In this document: one piece after another, positions 16,606 through 24,531 of the stretch
Layout: every line of letters begins with the position of its first letter
Position numbering within the stretch: the first letter of the stretch is position 1
Origin: Azospirillum sp. OGB3
GTDB taxonomy: Bacteria > Pseudomonadota > Alphaproteobacteria > Azospirillales > Azospirillaceae
Assembly (NCBI RefSeq): GCF_014192915.1
Contig: NZ_JACHYN010000028.1
Span: 1-45,386 of the forward strand
DNA: 45,386 nucleotides
Direction: 5' to 3'
Program-made: the position numbers and the translations under genes
The notes under the pieces: model-generated
Databases searched by the model: none
What the model saw: only the letters and a program-made list of their open reading frames with translations
What the model was told of the DNA's origin: nothing

Positions 16606-18344
16606 CAGTAGTCGCACAGAACGTTGACCAGCGCCTGGCGACGCTCGCCGGTCACCACCGCGACCGCGCGGCGCAGCGTCTCGCGCAGGTCCTCCGGCCG
16701 CTCGACGCGGAAGCCGGCGCCGCCGCTCGCCTCCACCAGCTTTTCGTAGGCGGGCGCCGGGCTGAGGTCTGCCAGCATGCGGCCGCCGTTGCGCGCGGCG
16801 ACGCCGGTCTTGTACATCGCCATGGTGGCGTTGCGCACCGCGCCGTAGAGCTGGTTGTTGAAGATGATGGTCAGGACCGGCAGGTCGTGCGCCTCCGCGA
16901 CCCAGTGGGAGGCGGTGGGATTGGCGAACATGTAGGCACCGTCGCCGAGCGTCGCGACGACCAGCCGGTCCGGGTTCGCGAGCTTCGCGCCCAACGCCGC
17001 CCCCAGGCCCCAGCCGAGGCCGCCGGCGGCACTCAGCCCGAAATAGCTGCCGCTCATGGTCTGCGGGCAATGCTCCAGTCGCAGGGGGTATTCGTTGACG
17101 ATCAGCGCGCCGGGACCGACCGCCTCGGCGATGCAGGCGCTCAGCCATTCCGGGCCGATGGCGGAGCCCGGCGGAACGGCGTCCGGCGTCAGACGCTTGG
17201 CGGCCAGAGCGCGCGACTGGGTACGCAGGACGGCCCCGCGGGCGGCGATCCGCCCCTCGTCGAGGGCGTCATGGCCGGTCAGGCGCCGTTCGACCGCGTC
17301 GAGGACCGTTGCGGCGTCGCCGGTGATGCCGAGATCCGTCGGGAAGCTGCGCATCGGGTAGCGGGTGAAGGACGGGTCTTCGCCGATCTGCACGATGCGG
17401 CAGCCGTCCGGCGGCGATTCGAGGTTCGGTATCCAGGGAACGTCGGCCTCCAGTGCGATGACGAGATCGGCCCTGGCGAGCAGTTCGCCCGGCTGGAAGC
17501 CAAGGTTCATCGGGTGGTCGGCCGCGATGTTCAGGAAGCGCGGATGGAAGGACACCACCGGGATCGCGAAGCGCTCCGCCACGCGGGCCAGCGCGTCGAA
17601 GCCCGCCTTGGTGCGCCCGGCGCCCTGGGTGATGATGAGCGGGCGTTCGGCCGTGGCGATCCAGTCGGCCAGTCGGCGGATGTCGTCCGGCTGCGGGTGG
17701 GGCACCGCCGGCGCCGGCCGGCGGCCGCTGTCAGGACGGGAGACGCGGATGGGGTCGGCCAGCACATCGCGCGGCAGGGTGGCGTAGACGGGGCCGCGCG
17801 GCGAGGTCATCGCCACCTGATAGGCCCGCGCGACCAGATCGGCGGCCTGCTCCGGCAGATGCAGCTCGTAATCCCACTTCACCGCTTCGCGCAGCATGCC
17901 GCCCTGGTCGAACATCTCCTGCGCCCAGTGGATGTAGCGGGTGCGCGTGCCGTGCCGGCCGGTCTCGCTGTAGGGGGAGCGGCCGGCGAACAGCAGGACC
18001 GGCGTCTCGTCGCGGCTGGCGTTGAGCACCGCGTTGACCGTGTTGGCCGTCCCGACATTCACGTGCACCATCACCGCCTGCGGCCGGCCTGTCGTCATGT
18101 AGACGCCGTGGGCCATTGAAACGGCGACGTTCTCGTGCGGGATCACCATGGGGCGGGGAACCTCCGCGCCGTGCTCCGCCGCGCGGGCAAAGGCCTCGGC
18201 GATCGGCGGAAAATCGGTTCCGCCATTCGCGAAAAAGTAGTCGACCCCACAGGCGGACAGTTGACGCAGGAATAGGTCCGAAGCGGACTCGTCATGACGT
18301 TCTTGTGCTTCGGTCGTCTGCTTCTGTTCGATCAACGTCGTCAC
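16605..18344 (-). CDS. Thiamine diphosphate-dependent enzyme, benzoylformate decarboxylase/acetolactate synthase-like
   Basis: This protein of about 579 residues has the three-domain ThDP fold: the activating Glu71 in IPHENVAVSMAHG, a His in VMVHVNVGT comparable to an active-site His of benzoylformate decarboxylase, and the Mg-ThDP motif from GDGAYMFANP to IIFNN near the C-terminus. Coupling to an alpha-hydroxyacid oxidase suggests it decarboxylates the resulting 2-oxoacid to an aldehyde. GAGGGA (18345-18350) touches GTG 18344 but lies 9 nt before an in-frame TTG at 18335, so the true start may be the TTG, three codons in. Other ThDP reactions (carboligation) are possible. Confidence 0.85.
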   Translation of the reverse strand: MTTLIEQKQTTEAQERHDESASDLFLRQLSACGVDYFFANGGTDFPPIAEAFARAAEHGAEVPRPMVIPHENVAVSMAHGVYMTTGRPQAVMVHVNVGTANTVNAVLNASRDETPVLLFAGRSPYSETGRHGTRTRYIHWAQEMFDQGGMLREAVKWDYELHLPEQAADLVARAYQVAMTSPRGPVYATLPRDVLADPIRVSRPDSGRRPAPAVPHPQPDDIRRLADWIATAERPLIITQGAGRTKAGFDALARVAERFAIPVVSFHPRFLNIAADHPMNLGFQPGELLARADLVIALEADVPWIPNLESPPDGCRIVQIGEDPSFTRYPMRSFPTDLGITGDAATVLDAVERRLTGHDALDEGRIAARGAVLRTQSRALAAKRLTPDAVPPGSAIGPEWLSACIAEAVGPGALIVNEYPLRLEHCPQTMSGSYFGLSAAGGLGWGLGAALGAKLANPDRLVVATLGDGAYMFANPTASHWVAEAHDLPVLTIIFNNQLYGAVRNATMAMYKTGVAARNGGRMLADLSPAPAYEKLVEASGGAGFRVERPEDLRETLRRAVAVVTGERRQALVNVLCDY

Positions 18345-18399
18345 TCCCTCGACTGCCGTGGTTCATCGACCGGCTTGGCTTAGTTCGTTCATAAAACGC

Positions 18400-18412
18400 T
18401 TGGTGGCGCCAA
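18400..18412. promoter_or_regulatory. Dyad upstream of the leftward ThDP operon
   Basis: TTGG-TGGCG-CCAA is a short inverted repeat 56-68 bp upstream of the leftward start. The surrounding sequence is AT-rich (ATAAAACGC, AATTAATCAAATAA) compared with the rest of the window, as expected for a promoter. It could be an operator; there is no direct evidence for the protein that binds. Confidence 0.4.
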
Positions 18413-18577
18413 TTAATCAAATAACTTCGAGTCATCGGAACGATCATGGAAATTGATGGAAGAGCCTTGGGATGCGCATGCCAGCCTCATGACCGGTCCG
18501 CCCACCGGCCGCCCGGTGTGAAGATCAGTTATGGAGGTGAAGCCAGCCATCAGTGATGGTGATTGCGGGCATTAGCA

Positions 18578-18592
18578 ATCACTATTAGTGAT
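18578..18592. promoter_or_regulatory. LysR-type operator candidate (T-N11-A dyad)
   Basis: ATCACTATTAGTGAT is a perfect inverted repeat (ATCACTA / TAGTGAT around one T). It contains the LysR consensus T-N11-A as TCACTATTAGTGA. It lies 61-75 bp upstream of the UbiX start, in the 308-bp divergent region between the two catabolic units. A looser copy (ATCAGTGATGGTGAT, 18550-18564) is next to it, as at many LysR-controlled promoters with recognition and activation half-sites. The LysR gene at 19419 is the natural candidate. Confidence 0.62.
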
Positions 18593-18652
18593 CATTGCGC
18601 GGAGCTTCCATAATGGGTCTACGAGTGGTTTGCGTCGTGAGGAAAGTGACTG

Positions 18653-19366
18653 ATGGATAGGGCTCCGAACGCCTCCGCCTGGAGGGAAGCCGGTGATGGG
18701 GACAGCGAGCGGCGGGCCGCCGCTCGGCAACGTCTGATCGTCGGAATTTCCGGCGCTTCGGGCGTGATCTACGGAATACGCATGCTGCAGACCCTACGGC
18801 TGCTGGAAGTGGAGACCCATCTCGTGATGTCGCGGTCGGCGGAGATCACCGCGGCGATGGAGACGGGCTGGAAGATCGCCGACATCCGGGCGCTGGCGTC
18901 CGTCGCCCACCCGATCGACGACATCGCGGCGTCGATCTCCTCGGGGTCTTTCCGCACCATGGGCATGGTGGTGGCTCCCTGCTCCATGCGCAGCATGTCG
19001 GAAATCGCTTGCGGCACCACGACGAGCCTGCTGAGCCGGGCCGCCGACGTCGTGCTGAAGGAACGGCGGCGGCTGGTCCTGATGGTGCGTGAGACGCCGC
19101 TGCATCTGGGACATCTGCGCACAATGACCACCCTGTCCGAGATGGGGGCGATCCTGGCCCCGCCGGTCCCGGCCTTCTACGCCAAGCCGGCGGATCTGGA
19201 CGACATGATCGACCACACGGTCGGCCGGGTGCTGGACCTCTTCGACTTGGACAGCGGGAAGGTTCGCCGCTGGGGCGAAACGGCCCGGCGCTCCGGCCGC
19301 TCCCCCTCTGATCGCTCGCCGGAGCGGGCCCCCGAGCCGTCCGACAATTCCATGGTAGAAACCTGA
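18653..19366 (+). CDS. ubiX: UbiX-type flavin prenyltransferase
   Basis: This 237-residue enzyme attaches a dimethylallyl group to FMN to make the prenyl-FMN cofactor of UbiD decarboxylases. Family motifs are clear: LIVGISGASGVIYG near residue 28, APCSMRSMSEIACGTTTSLL near 109-128, and the conserved RETPLHLGHLRTM near 147-159. The polar tail after about residue 207 (many Arg, Ser, Pro) is longer than usual. GAGGAAA 7 nt before ATG 18653 supports the start. It diverges from the operon that ends in UbiD, so cofactor maker and user are likely co-regulated; in hmf terms it would be HmfG. Confidence 0.9.
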   Translation: MDRAPNASAWREAGDGDSERRAAARQRLIVGISGASGVIYGIRMLQTLRLLEVETHLVMSRSAEITAAMETGWKIADIRALASVAHPIDDIAASISSGSFRTMGMVVAPCSMRSMSEIACGTTTSLLSRAADVVLKERRRLVLMVRETPLHLGHLRTMTTLSEMGAILAPPVPAFYAKPADLDDMIDHTVGRVLDLFDLDSGKVRRWGETARRSGRSPSDRSPERAPEPSDNSMVET

Positions 19367-19418
19367 CGGAATCACGGCGCGGTGCCGCCTCGGCGCCCTT
19401 CGACCTTGCGAGATCGCC

Positions 19419-20351
19419 ATGGACCTGCGGCAACTCCAGTATTTCGTCTGCCTGTTCGAGGAGGGGAACGTGACGCGCGCCGCCCGGCGATTGAACGTGG
19501 TGCAGCCGGCGCTCAGCATGCAAATCGCCAAGCTGGAGGCGGAGCTGAGCGAAAAGCTGTTCGAACGCAGTTCGCAGGGCATGATCCCGACCGCCGCCGG
19601 GCGGACCATGTACCGCCTGTTCCTGCCGATCCTGCGAGACATCGCCGCGGCGAAGCAGGAGATCAGCAACCTTTCGGGCCGGATTTCCGGTCAGGTCGCC
19701 ATCGGGCTGATCGCGTCGGTCACCCAGTCGGCGCTGTCGCAGACGGTCGAGCGGTTCACAAGCCAGTACCCCAGCGTAGAGCTGAACGTGACCGAAGGCT
19801 ACACCGCCAACTTCGTGGAGCAGGTCACCACCGGGCAGTTGGACATCGCGCTGATCAACCGTTCCCGCAAGAAGCTGGCGCTCGTCACCGAGGACATCCT
19901 GAACGAGGAGATGGTGCTGGTCAGCGGCACCGCCCAGGGCCCACCGATCGTCGAGCCGGTGCGGCTGGCCGACCTGTCCCGCTACCGCCTCGTGATCCCG
20001 TCCAAGCGCCACGGCCTGCGTGCCGTGCTGGAGCAGGAGATGGAAGCCCAGGGCATCGATCTGAAGCCGAAGCTGGAGATCGATTCGCTGATTTCCATCG
20101 CCGAACTGGTCGCGCGCACGGACTGGGTGACCGTTCTGCCCAGCATCGGCGTCCATCGCGGCTTGGCTGACGGCACCCTGCGGGCGCACCGGATCGTCGA
20201 CCCGGCCATCGCGCGCACGCTCGCCTGGATACACAATCCGCGGCGCCCGCTCAGCCTCGCCGCCGTTCGCTTCATGGAGATCATGAATGAGCGGCTTCTG
20301 GAGGCCGCGCGATCGACCTCATCGGTGACGGCGGACCATCACGCCAAATGA
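19419..20351 (+). CDS. LysR-family transcriptional regulator
   Basis: This 310-residue regulator begins with the canonical winged helix-turn-helix (MDLRQLQYFVCLFEEGNVTR, AARRLNVVQPALSMQIAKLE, then LFERSSQG) in residues 1-65. A periplasmic-binding-protein-like effector domain follows from about 90 to 295. It lies 52 bp after UbiX and before an aldehyde dehydrogenase, in a group that diverges from the ThDP/oxidase/UbiD operon. A T-N11-A dyad at 18578-18592 is a plausible binding site. The likely effector is the pathway substrate. Confidence 0.92.
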   Translation: MDLRQLQYFVCLFEEGNVTRAARRLNVVQPALSMQIAKLEAELSEKLFERSSQGMIPTAAGRTMYRLFLPILRDIAAAKQEISNLSGRISGQVAIGLIASVTQSALSQTVERFTSQYPSVELNVTEGYTANFVEQVTTGQLDIALINRSRKKLALVTEDILNEEMVLVSGTAQGPPIVEPVRLADLSRYRLVIPSKRHGLRAVLEQEMEAQGIDLKPKLEIDSLISIAELVARTDWVTVLPSIGVHRGLADGTLRAHRIVDPAIARTLAWIHNPRRPLSLAAVRFMEIMNERLLEAARSTSSVTADHHAK

Positions 20352-20464
20352 TCCCTTTGATTAGAATAGACTATTTGCCTGCCTGACCAGCCCCGGGATT
20401 AGCTGGCGGCCACGCCCGCCCGGTGCCGCGCCACGGCCGCCCAACGACAATGGAGGAAACAGAC

Positions 20465-21943
20465 ATGACCATTCCCGACAGCCATCGATCGACCGGCCGC
20501 CTCGTGACCGGACAATGGATCGGCGGCGTGTGGATTCCCGGCCAGCGGCAGGCGGCCAGCCTCAATCCCATGGACGGCAGCGCCGTCGGGACCTTCGCCG
20601 ACGGTGGACGGGACGAGGCGGACGCCGCCATCGCCGCGGCCAGCACCGCCTTCGAGCGGACGGAGTGGGCGCAGAGTCCGCGCCTGCGCCAGACCGTCCT
20701 GCTGGACTGGGCGCGCAATCTGGAGGCGCAGGCCGAGGGTCTCGCCCGCCTGCTGACCCTGGAGAACGGCAAGGTCCTGGCCCAGTCGCGCGGCGAGATC
20801 GCCGGGGCCATTTCGGAGATCCGCTACTACGGCGGCCTCGCCCGGCACATCCCCGGCCATGTGCTGGAGGTCGAGCCCGGCGTGTTCTCCACCATGCTGC
20901 GCGAACCCGCCGGCGTGGCCGCGCTGATCATTCCCTGGAACGCGCCGGCCGTCCTGCTCGCCCGCGCCATCGGGCCGGCGCTCGCCTGCGGCTGCACCGT
21001 CGTGGTCAAGCCGGCGGCGCAAACGACGCTGTTGACCGCCGCCTTCCTGCGCGCCCTGTCCGAGGTGCCGGGGCTGCCGCCCGGCGTGTGCAACATGGTC
21101 AGCGAAACCGGCCATGCCGCGTCCGCCCGGCTGGTCGAGTCTCCCCTGGTGGACGTGCTGAGCTTCACCGGATCGACCGCGACCGGCAAGCGGATCATGG
21201 CCACCGCCGCCGAGACCATGAAGAAGCTGTCGCTGGAGTTGGGCGGAAAGAGCTGCTGCGTGGTCTTCCCCGACGCCGACATCGCCGACACGGCGGGGCG
21301 CATCGCCGCCGCCGCCACCATCATCTCCGGCCAGCAATGCACCGCCGCGCGCCGGGTGCTGGTCCACGGCTCCATCCATGACGCCATGAAGGAGCGGCTG
21401 CGCGCAGCGCTGGCCGCCATCGCCGTCGGCGACGGCATGAACCCGGCCATCGGCATGGGTCCGCTGATCGACACAGCGGCGCGCGCCCAGGTTCAGGGAC
21501 AGGCGGAGCGCGCCTTCGACCTGTGCGACGAGGTGATCCTGCGCGGCGGAGTCCCGGACGACCTGCCGGCGGCGGGCGCCTTCTTCACCCCATCGCTGGT
21601 CGCGCATGGCGACGCCTCCGCCTTCTTCTGCCAGGAGGAAATCTTCGGCCCGTTCCTGGTGCTGGAACGTTTCGAGTCCGAGGCTGAGGCGGTGGCGAAG
21701 GCGAACCACACGGTGTTCGGGCTGTCGGCCAGCGTCTGGACGAGGGATGGCGCCCGCGCGTTGCGCATCGCCCGCGCGCTGCGCAACGGCACCGTCTGGA
21801 TCAATGACCACAATCGGCTGTTCGCCGAAGCGGAGACCGGCGGCTACCGCCAGAGCGGACTGGGGCGGCTGCATGGCTATGACGCTTTTTCCGATTTCAC
21901 CGAACTCAAGCACATTTGCCAGACCACCGGCCGTGTGGCGTAA
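20465..21943 (+). CDS. NAD(P)-dependent aldehyde dehydrogenase
   Basis: This 492-residue ALDH-superfamily enzyme oxidises an aldehyde to the acid. Catalytic features are present: Asn159 in IIPWNAP, FTGSTATGKRIM (cofactor fold), general base Glu258 in LELGGKS and nucleophile Cys292 in SGQQCTAARR, then EIFGPFLVLERFE. The start at ATG 20465 has GGAGG 8 nt upstream; an ATG at 20450 sits in the ribosome-binding site itself. It follows the LysR gene by 113 bp and fits as the step after the ThDP decarboxylase (benzaldehyde- or furfural-type dehydrogenase). The exact substrate is not readable. Confidence 0.9.
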   Translation: MTIPDSHRSTGRLVTGQWIGGVWIPGQRQAASLNPMDGSAVGTFADGGRDEADAAIAAASTAFERTEWAQSPRLRQTVLLDWARNLEAQAEGLARLLTLENGKVLAQSRGEIAGAISEIRYYGGLARHIPGHVLEVEPGVFSTMLREPAGVAALIIPWNAPAVLLARAIGPALACGCTVVVKPAAQTTLLTAAFLRALSEVPGLPPGVCNMVSETGHAASARLVESPLVDVLSFTGSTATGKRIMATAAETMKKLSLELGGKSCCVVFPDADIADTAGRIAAAATIISGQQCTAARRVLVHGSIHDAMKERLRAALAAIAVGDGMNPAIGMGPLIDTAARAQVQGQAERAFDLCDEVILRGGVPDDLPAAGAFFTPSLVAHGDASAFFCQEEIFGPFLVLERFESEAEAVAKANHTVFGLSASVWTRDGARALRIARALRNGTVWINDHNRLFAEAETGGYRQSGLGRLHGYDAFSDFTELKHICQTTGRVA

Positions 21944-22048
21944 TGAACTGAGCAGATAGTCCCTGTTCTCACGACGCCATGTCCCCTTGATCGGTTCACC
22001 GCCCCTCCCATATACCATCTCACTGGATGGTAATGGGATGGCGCAGGG

Positions 22049-22468
22049 ATGTCCAACAACGCACTCGATCCGAAGCCGAAGTCCGGCGACAGCGAAAAGA
22101 TCACAATCAACCTGGGCTACATCGACCTCGGTCACATCGATCTGCTGGTGCAGGAAGGATTCTACGCGAATCGCACGGACCTCATCCGCACCGCCATCCG
22201 CAACCAGATCGACCGCCATGGAGACGCCTTGCGGCAGGCGGTGACGCGCAAGAGCGTTGACCTCGGCCTGCGTCACTACACCCGCGACGACCTTGAAGCG
22301 GCTCGGGAGGCCGGGCAGATGCTCGATATCCGCGTCCTCGGGCTGGCCACCATCGCCCAGGACGTCACCCCCGAACTCGCCCGCGCCACCATCGCCTCGG
22401 TCGCCGTGCTGGGGGCGCTGCATGCCAGCAGCGCCGTCAAGGCGGCTCTCGCGGACCGCATGCGCTAA
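22049..22468 (+). CDS. Ribbon-helix-helix (CopG-type) regulator-like protein
   Basis: This is a 139-residue protein. Residues about 15-60 (EKITINLGYIDLGHIDLLVQ, then EGFYANRTDLIRTAIRNQID) have the beta-strand and two-helix pattern of ribbon-helix-helix DNA-binding proteins. The rest is helical with a repeated valine/alanine-rich segment and no recognised domain. It lies 70 bp before a PHB-depolymerase-family gene on the same strand, so it may regulate that gene. No toxin-like gene follows, so a toxin-antitoxin role is not supported. Confidence 0.75.
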   Translation: MSNNALDPKPKSGDSEKITINLGYIDLGHIDLLVQEGFYANRTDLIRTAIRNQIDRHGDALRQAVTRKSVDLGLRHYTRDDLEAAREAGQMLDIRVLGLATIAQDVTPELARATIASVAVLGALHASSAVKAALADRMR

Positions 22469-22538
22469 GGGCGCATTCCTGAAAGACGACGGACCGGGCT
22501 TTTCTGCATGCCCTGTCCGAACCCAGAAAGCTCCCGAC

Positions 22539-23771
22539 ATGAACAACCGTGTCCCCGCCGGAATGGCCGAGGCGTTGCGCCTCACCCAGGCCGGCGACCT
22601 CACCGGGGCGACCGCTCACATCCAACGCCTCCTGCGGGGTGCCGCGCCGGTGCCGCCCGGCGCCGACCCAACCATCATCGATGTCGAGCCGGTCACGGTG
22701 AACGCCGCACCGGACACGCCGGACCCGGCGCCGGCGCACCGTAGCACGGCGTTCAAACCCGCCGGCGCGTTTGTCGGCCGCTTCCATCCCGGACCGCGGG
22801 CGGGCCTGGGCGAGACCCTGCGCGGCCTTGCCGCCCGTGCCATGCCGGCTGGCACCGGTTTTGGGGTGAACAGGGCCGCCCGTCCCGCCGCCGACCCATT
22901 GCCGGACGGCGCTGCGTTCACGACGGCGTCCTTCAGGAACAAGGCCGGCACGCGCTCCTACAAGCTCTATGTTCCCGCCAGCCACCATGATGGCCAGCCG
23001 CGTCCCCTGCTGGTAATGCTGCACGGCTGCACCCAGTCGCCGGACGATTTTGCCGCCGGCACCCGCATGAACGCGCTGGCGGAGGAGCATGGCTGTCTGG
23101 TCGTCTACCCGGCACAGCCTTCCTCGGCCAACGCCCAGAAGTGCTGGAACTGGTTCAACCCGGTCGACCAGCGGCGCGGCGAGGGAGAGCCCTCGCTGAT
23201 CGCGGGAATCACCCGGCAGGTCATGCGCGACCACGCTGTCGACGCGGACCGCGTCTTTGTCGCGGGCCTCTCGGCCGGCGGGGCGGCGGCGGCCATCATG
23301 GGGGCCGCGTATCCCGATCTCTACGCCGCCGTCGGGGTGCATTCCGGCCTTCCCCGAGGTGCAGCCTCTGACCTTCCCTCCGCATTCATCGCCATGCGCC
23401 AGGGCGGGGGACCGGTGGAAGCGCAATCCGGCCCGGCCGTGCCGACGATCGTCTTTCACGGCGACCGGGATACCACGGTTCACCCACGCAACGGCGATGA
23501 CGTCGCCGCGCAATCCAAGATGGGAGCGGTGGGCCTGCGGGCGGCGGTGGAAGACGGCCAAGTGCCAGGCGGGCACGGTTACAGCCGCCGCATCCACATT
23601 GATGCCTCCGGTCATGTGCTGTGCGAGCAGTGGACGATCCAAGGCGCAGGGCACGCCTGGGCGGGAGGCAGCCCAGCCGGTTCCTATACCGACCCGCGGG
23701 GGCCGGACGCCTCACGGGAGATGCTGCGCTTCTTCCTCGCCAACCCGCGGCGTCCTCGGTCCGCGCTGTAA
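22539..23771 (+). CDS. PHB depolymerase-family esterase (alpha/beta hydrolase)
   Basis: This is a 410-residue protein. The first about 130 residues are low-complexity and Ala/Pro-rich with no signal peptide. The catalytic domain starts near residue 135 (RSYKLYVPASHHDGQPRPLL) and carries the oxyanion HGCTQSPDDFAAGTRMN, the nucleophile elbow VAGLSAGGAAA (Ser near 245), an acidic residue in FHGDRDTTVHP and a final GAGHAWAGG His. This is the LpqC/poly(3-hydroxybutyrate) depolymerase group; the same fold also includes feruloyl and acetylxylan esterases. No secretion signal suggests an intracellular role. The N-terminal TQAGDLTGATAHIQRLL is typical of proteobacterial members. Azospirilla store PHB, which fits. 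Confidence 0.83.
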   Translation: MNNRVPAGMAEALRLTQAGDLTGATAHIQRLLRGAAPVPPGADPTIIDVEPVTVNAAPDTPDPAPAHRSTAFKPAGAFVGRFHPGPRAGLGETLRGLAARAMPAGTGFGVNRAARPAADPLPDGAAFTTASFRNKAGTRSYKLYVPASHHDGQPRPLLVMLHGCTQSPDDFAAGTRMNALAEEHGCLVVYPAQPSSANAQKCWNWFNPVDQRRGEGEPSLIAGITRQVMRDHAVDADRVFVAGLSAGGAAAAIMGAAYPDLYAAVGVHSGLPRGAASDLPSAFIAMRQGGGPVEAQSGPAVPTIVFHGDRDTTVHPRNGDDVAAQSKMGAVGLRAAVEDGQVPGGHGYSRRIHIDASGHVLCEQWTIQGAGHAWAGGSPAGSYTDPRGPDASREMLRFFLANPRRPRSAL

Positions 23772-23792
23772 CGGCCGCCGGCAAAAACCTTC

Positions 23793-23955
23793 TATGGCAT
23801 GCCGGGCTGCGGCAGGCGGTCGACCTGCTCGCGGAGACCGGCATCGAGCACGTGGCGGACCGGGTCCTCGACAAGCAGCCGGTGCCCATCCGCACCCGCT
23901 CCGGTCCGCTGGTCTCGATCCCCTACACGGTGGAGATCAACGACGTGGTCACGAG
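23793..23955 (+). pseudogene. Polysaccharide deacetylase-family fragment
   Basis: About 55 codons (GLRQAVDLLAETGIEHVADR, then VLDKQPVPIRTRSGPLVSIP, YTVEINDV) resemble the middle of NodB-fold/PuuE-like polysaccharide deacetylases, in the W-x-x-DDQP-x-x-x-x-T-SG-x-L-x-x-x-PY-x-x-EINDV pattern. There is no start, no metal-binding His-rich motif and no C-terminus. The fragment ends abruptly where LivM-like sequence begins, so a deletion or recombination joined two unrelated genes. Confidence 0.65.
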
Positions 23956-23964
23956 CGCCGTCCC

Positions 23965-24438
23965 GCAGCAACCGCCACTTCGTGCTGGCGGTGTTCCTGG
24001 TCGGCTTCGCGGTGGTCTGGCGCGGTGCATTCGCCCTTCGGCCAGGTGCTGAAGGCGATCCGCGAGAACGAGCCGCGCGCCGTGTCGCTCGGCTACCGGA
24101 CGGAGCGCTACAAGCTGCTGGCCTTCGTGCTGTCGGCGAGCCTCGCCGGTCTGGACGGCGGGACCAAGGCGCTGGTCTTCCAACTCGCTTCGCTGACCGA
24201 GGTGACGTGGCAAATGTCCGGCGAGGTGGTGCTGATGACCCTGCTCGGCGGCATGGGCACGCTGCTCGGCCCGGTGGTGGGAGCGGCGCTGGTGGTGACG
24301 CTGGAAAGCCACCTCGCCTCGACCAGCCTGCCGGTGCCGGTGGTGAACGGTGCGATCTTCGTGGTCTGCGTGCTCGTCTTCCGTCGCGGCATCGTGGGGG
24401 AACTGCTGCACCGCCTGCCGGGGAAGGGGGAACGCTGA
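23965..24438 (+). pseudogene. Branched-chain amino acid ABC transporter permease (LivM), C-terminal fragment with frameshift
   Basis: The frame from about 24025 to the stop at 24436 encodes SPFGQVLKAIRENEPRAVSL, YKLLAFVLSASLAGLDGG and SGEVVLMTLLGGMGTLLGPV, the hallmark C-terminal half of LivM permeases. A short piece in another frame (RHFVLAVFLVGFAVVWRGA, 23970-24025) supplies the preceding membrane helix, so a frameshift sits near 24025. The N-terminal half and partner liv genes are missing. The Liv-type binding protein at 38584-39813 is 14 kb away and need not be related. Confidence 0.78.
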
Positions 24439-24531
24439 TGTTCCGCCACAACTGACGGCAATTGCCGCCGTACCCACCAGATGCCTGACGCGCTGTTGGG
24501 TGCGGTGGCGTCGGCGGCTTCGGATAGACCC

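Noticed and set aside
13558..16611. A 1017-codon rightward frame across the UbiD, symporter and oxidase genes
   Set aside because: It crosses three well-supported leftward genes, is extremely rich in Arg, Gly, Asp and His, and has no recognisable domain.
15292..17148. Extended 618-residue version of the alpha-hydroxyacid oxidase
   Set aside because: The extra N-terminal 181 residues are an out-of-frame reading of the ThDP gene. The ATG at 16605 overlaps the upstream stop and starts the true gene.
22049..22468. Ribbon-helix-helix protein as the antitoxin of a toxin-antitoxin pair
   Set aside because: No small toxin-like gene is adjacent; the next gene is a 410-residue esterase.
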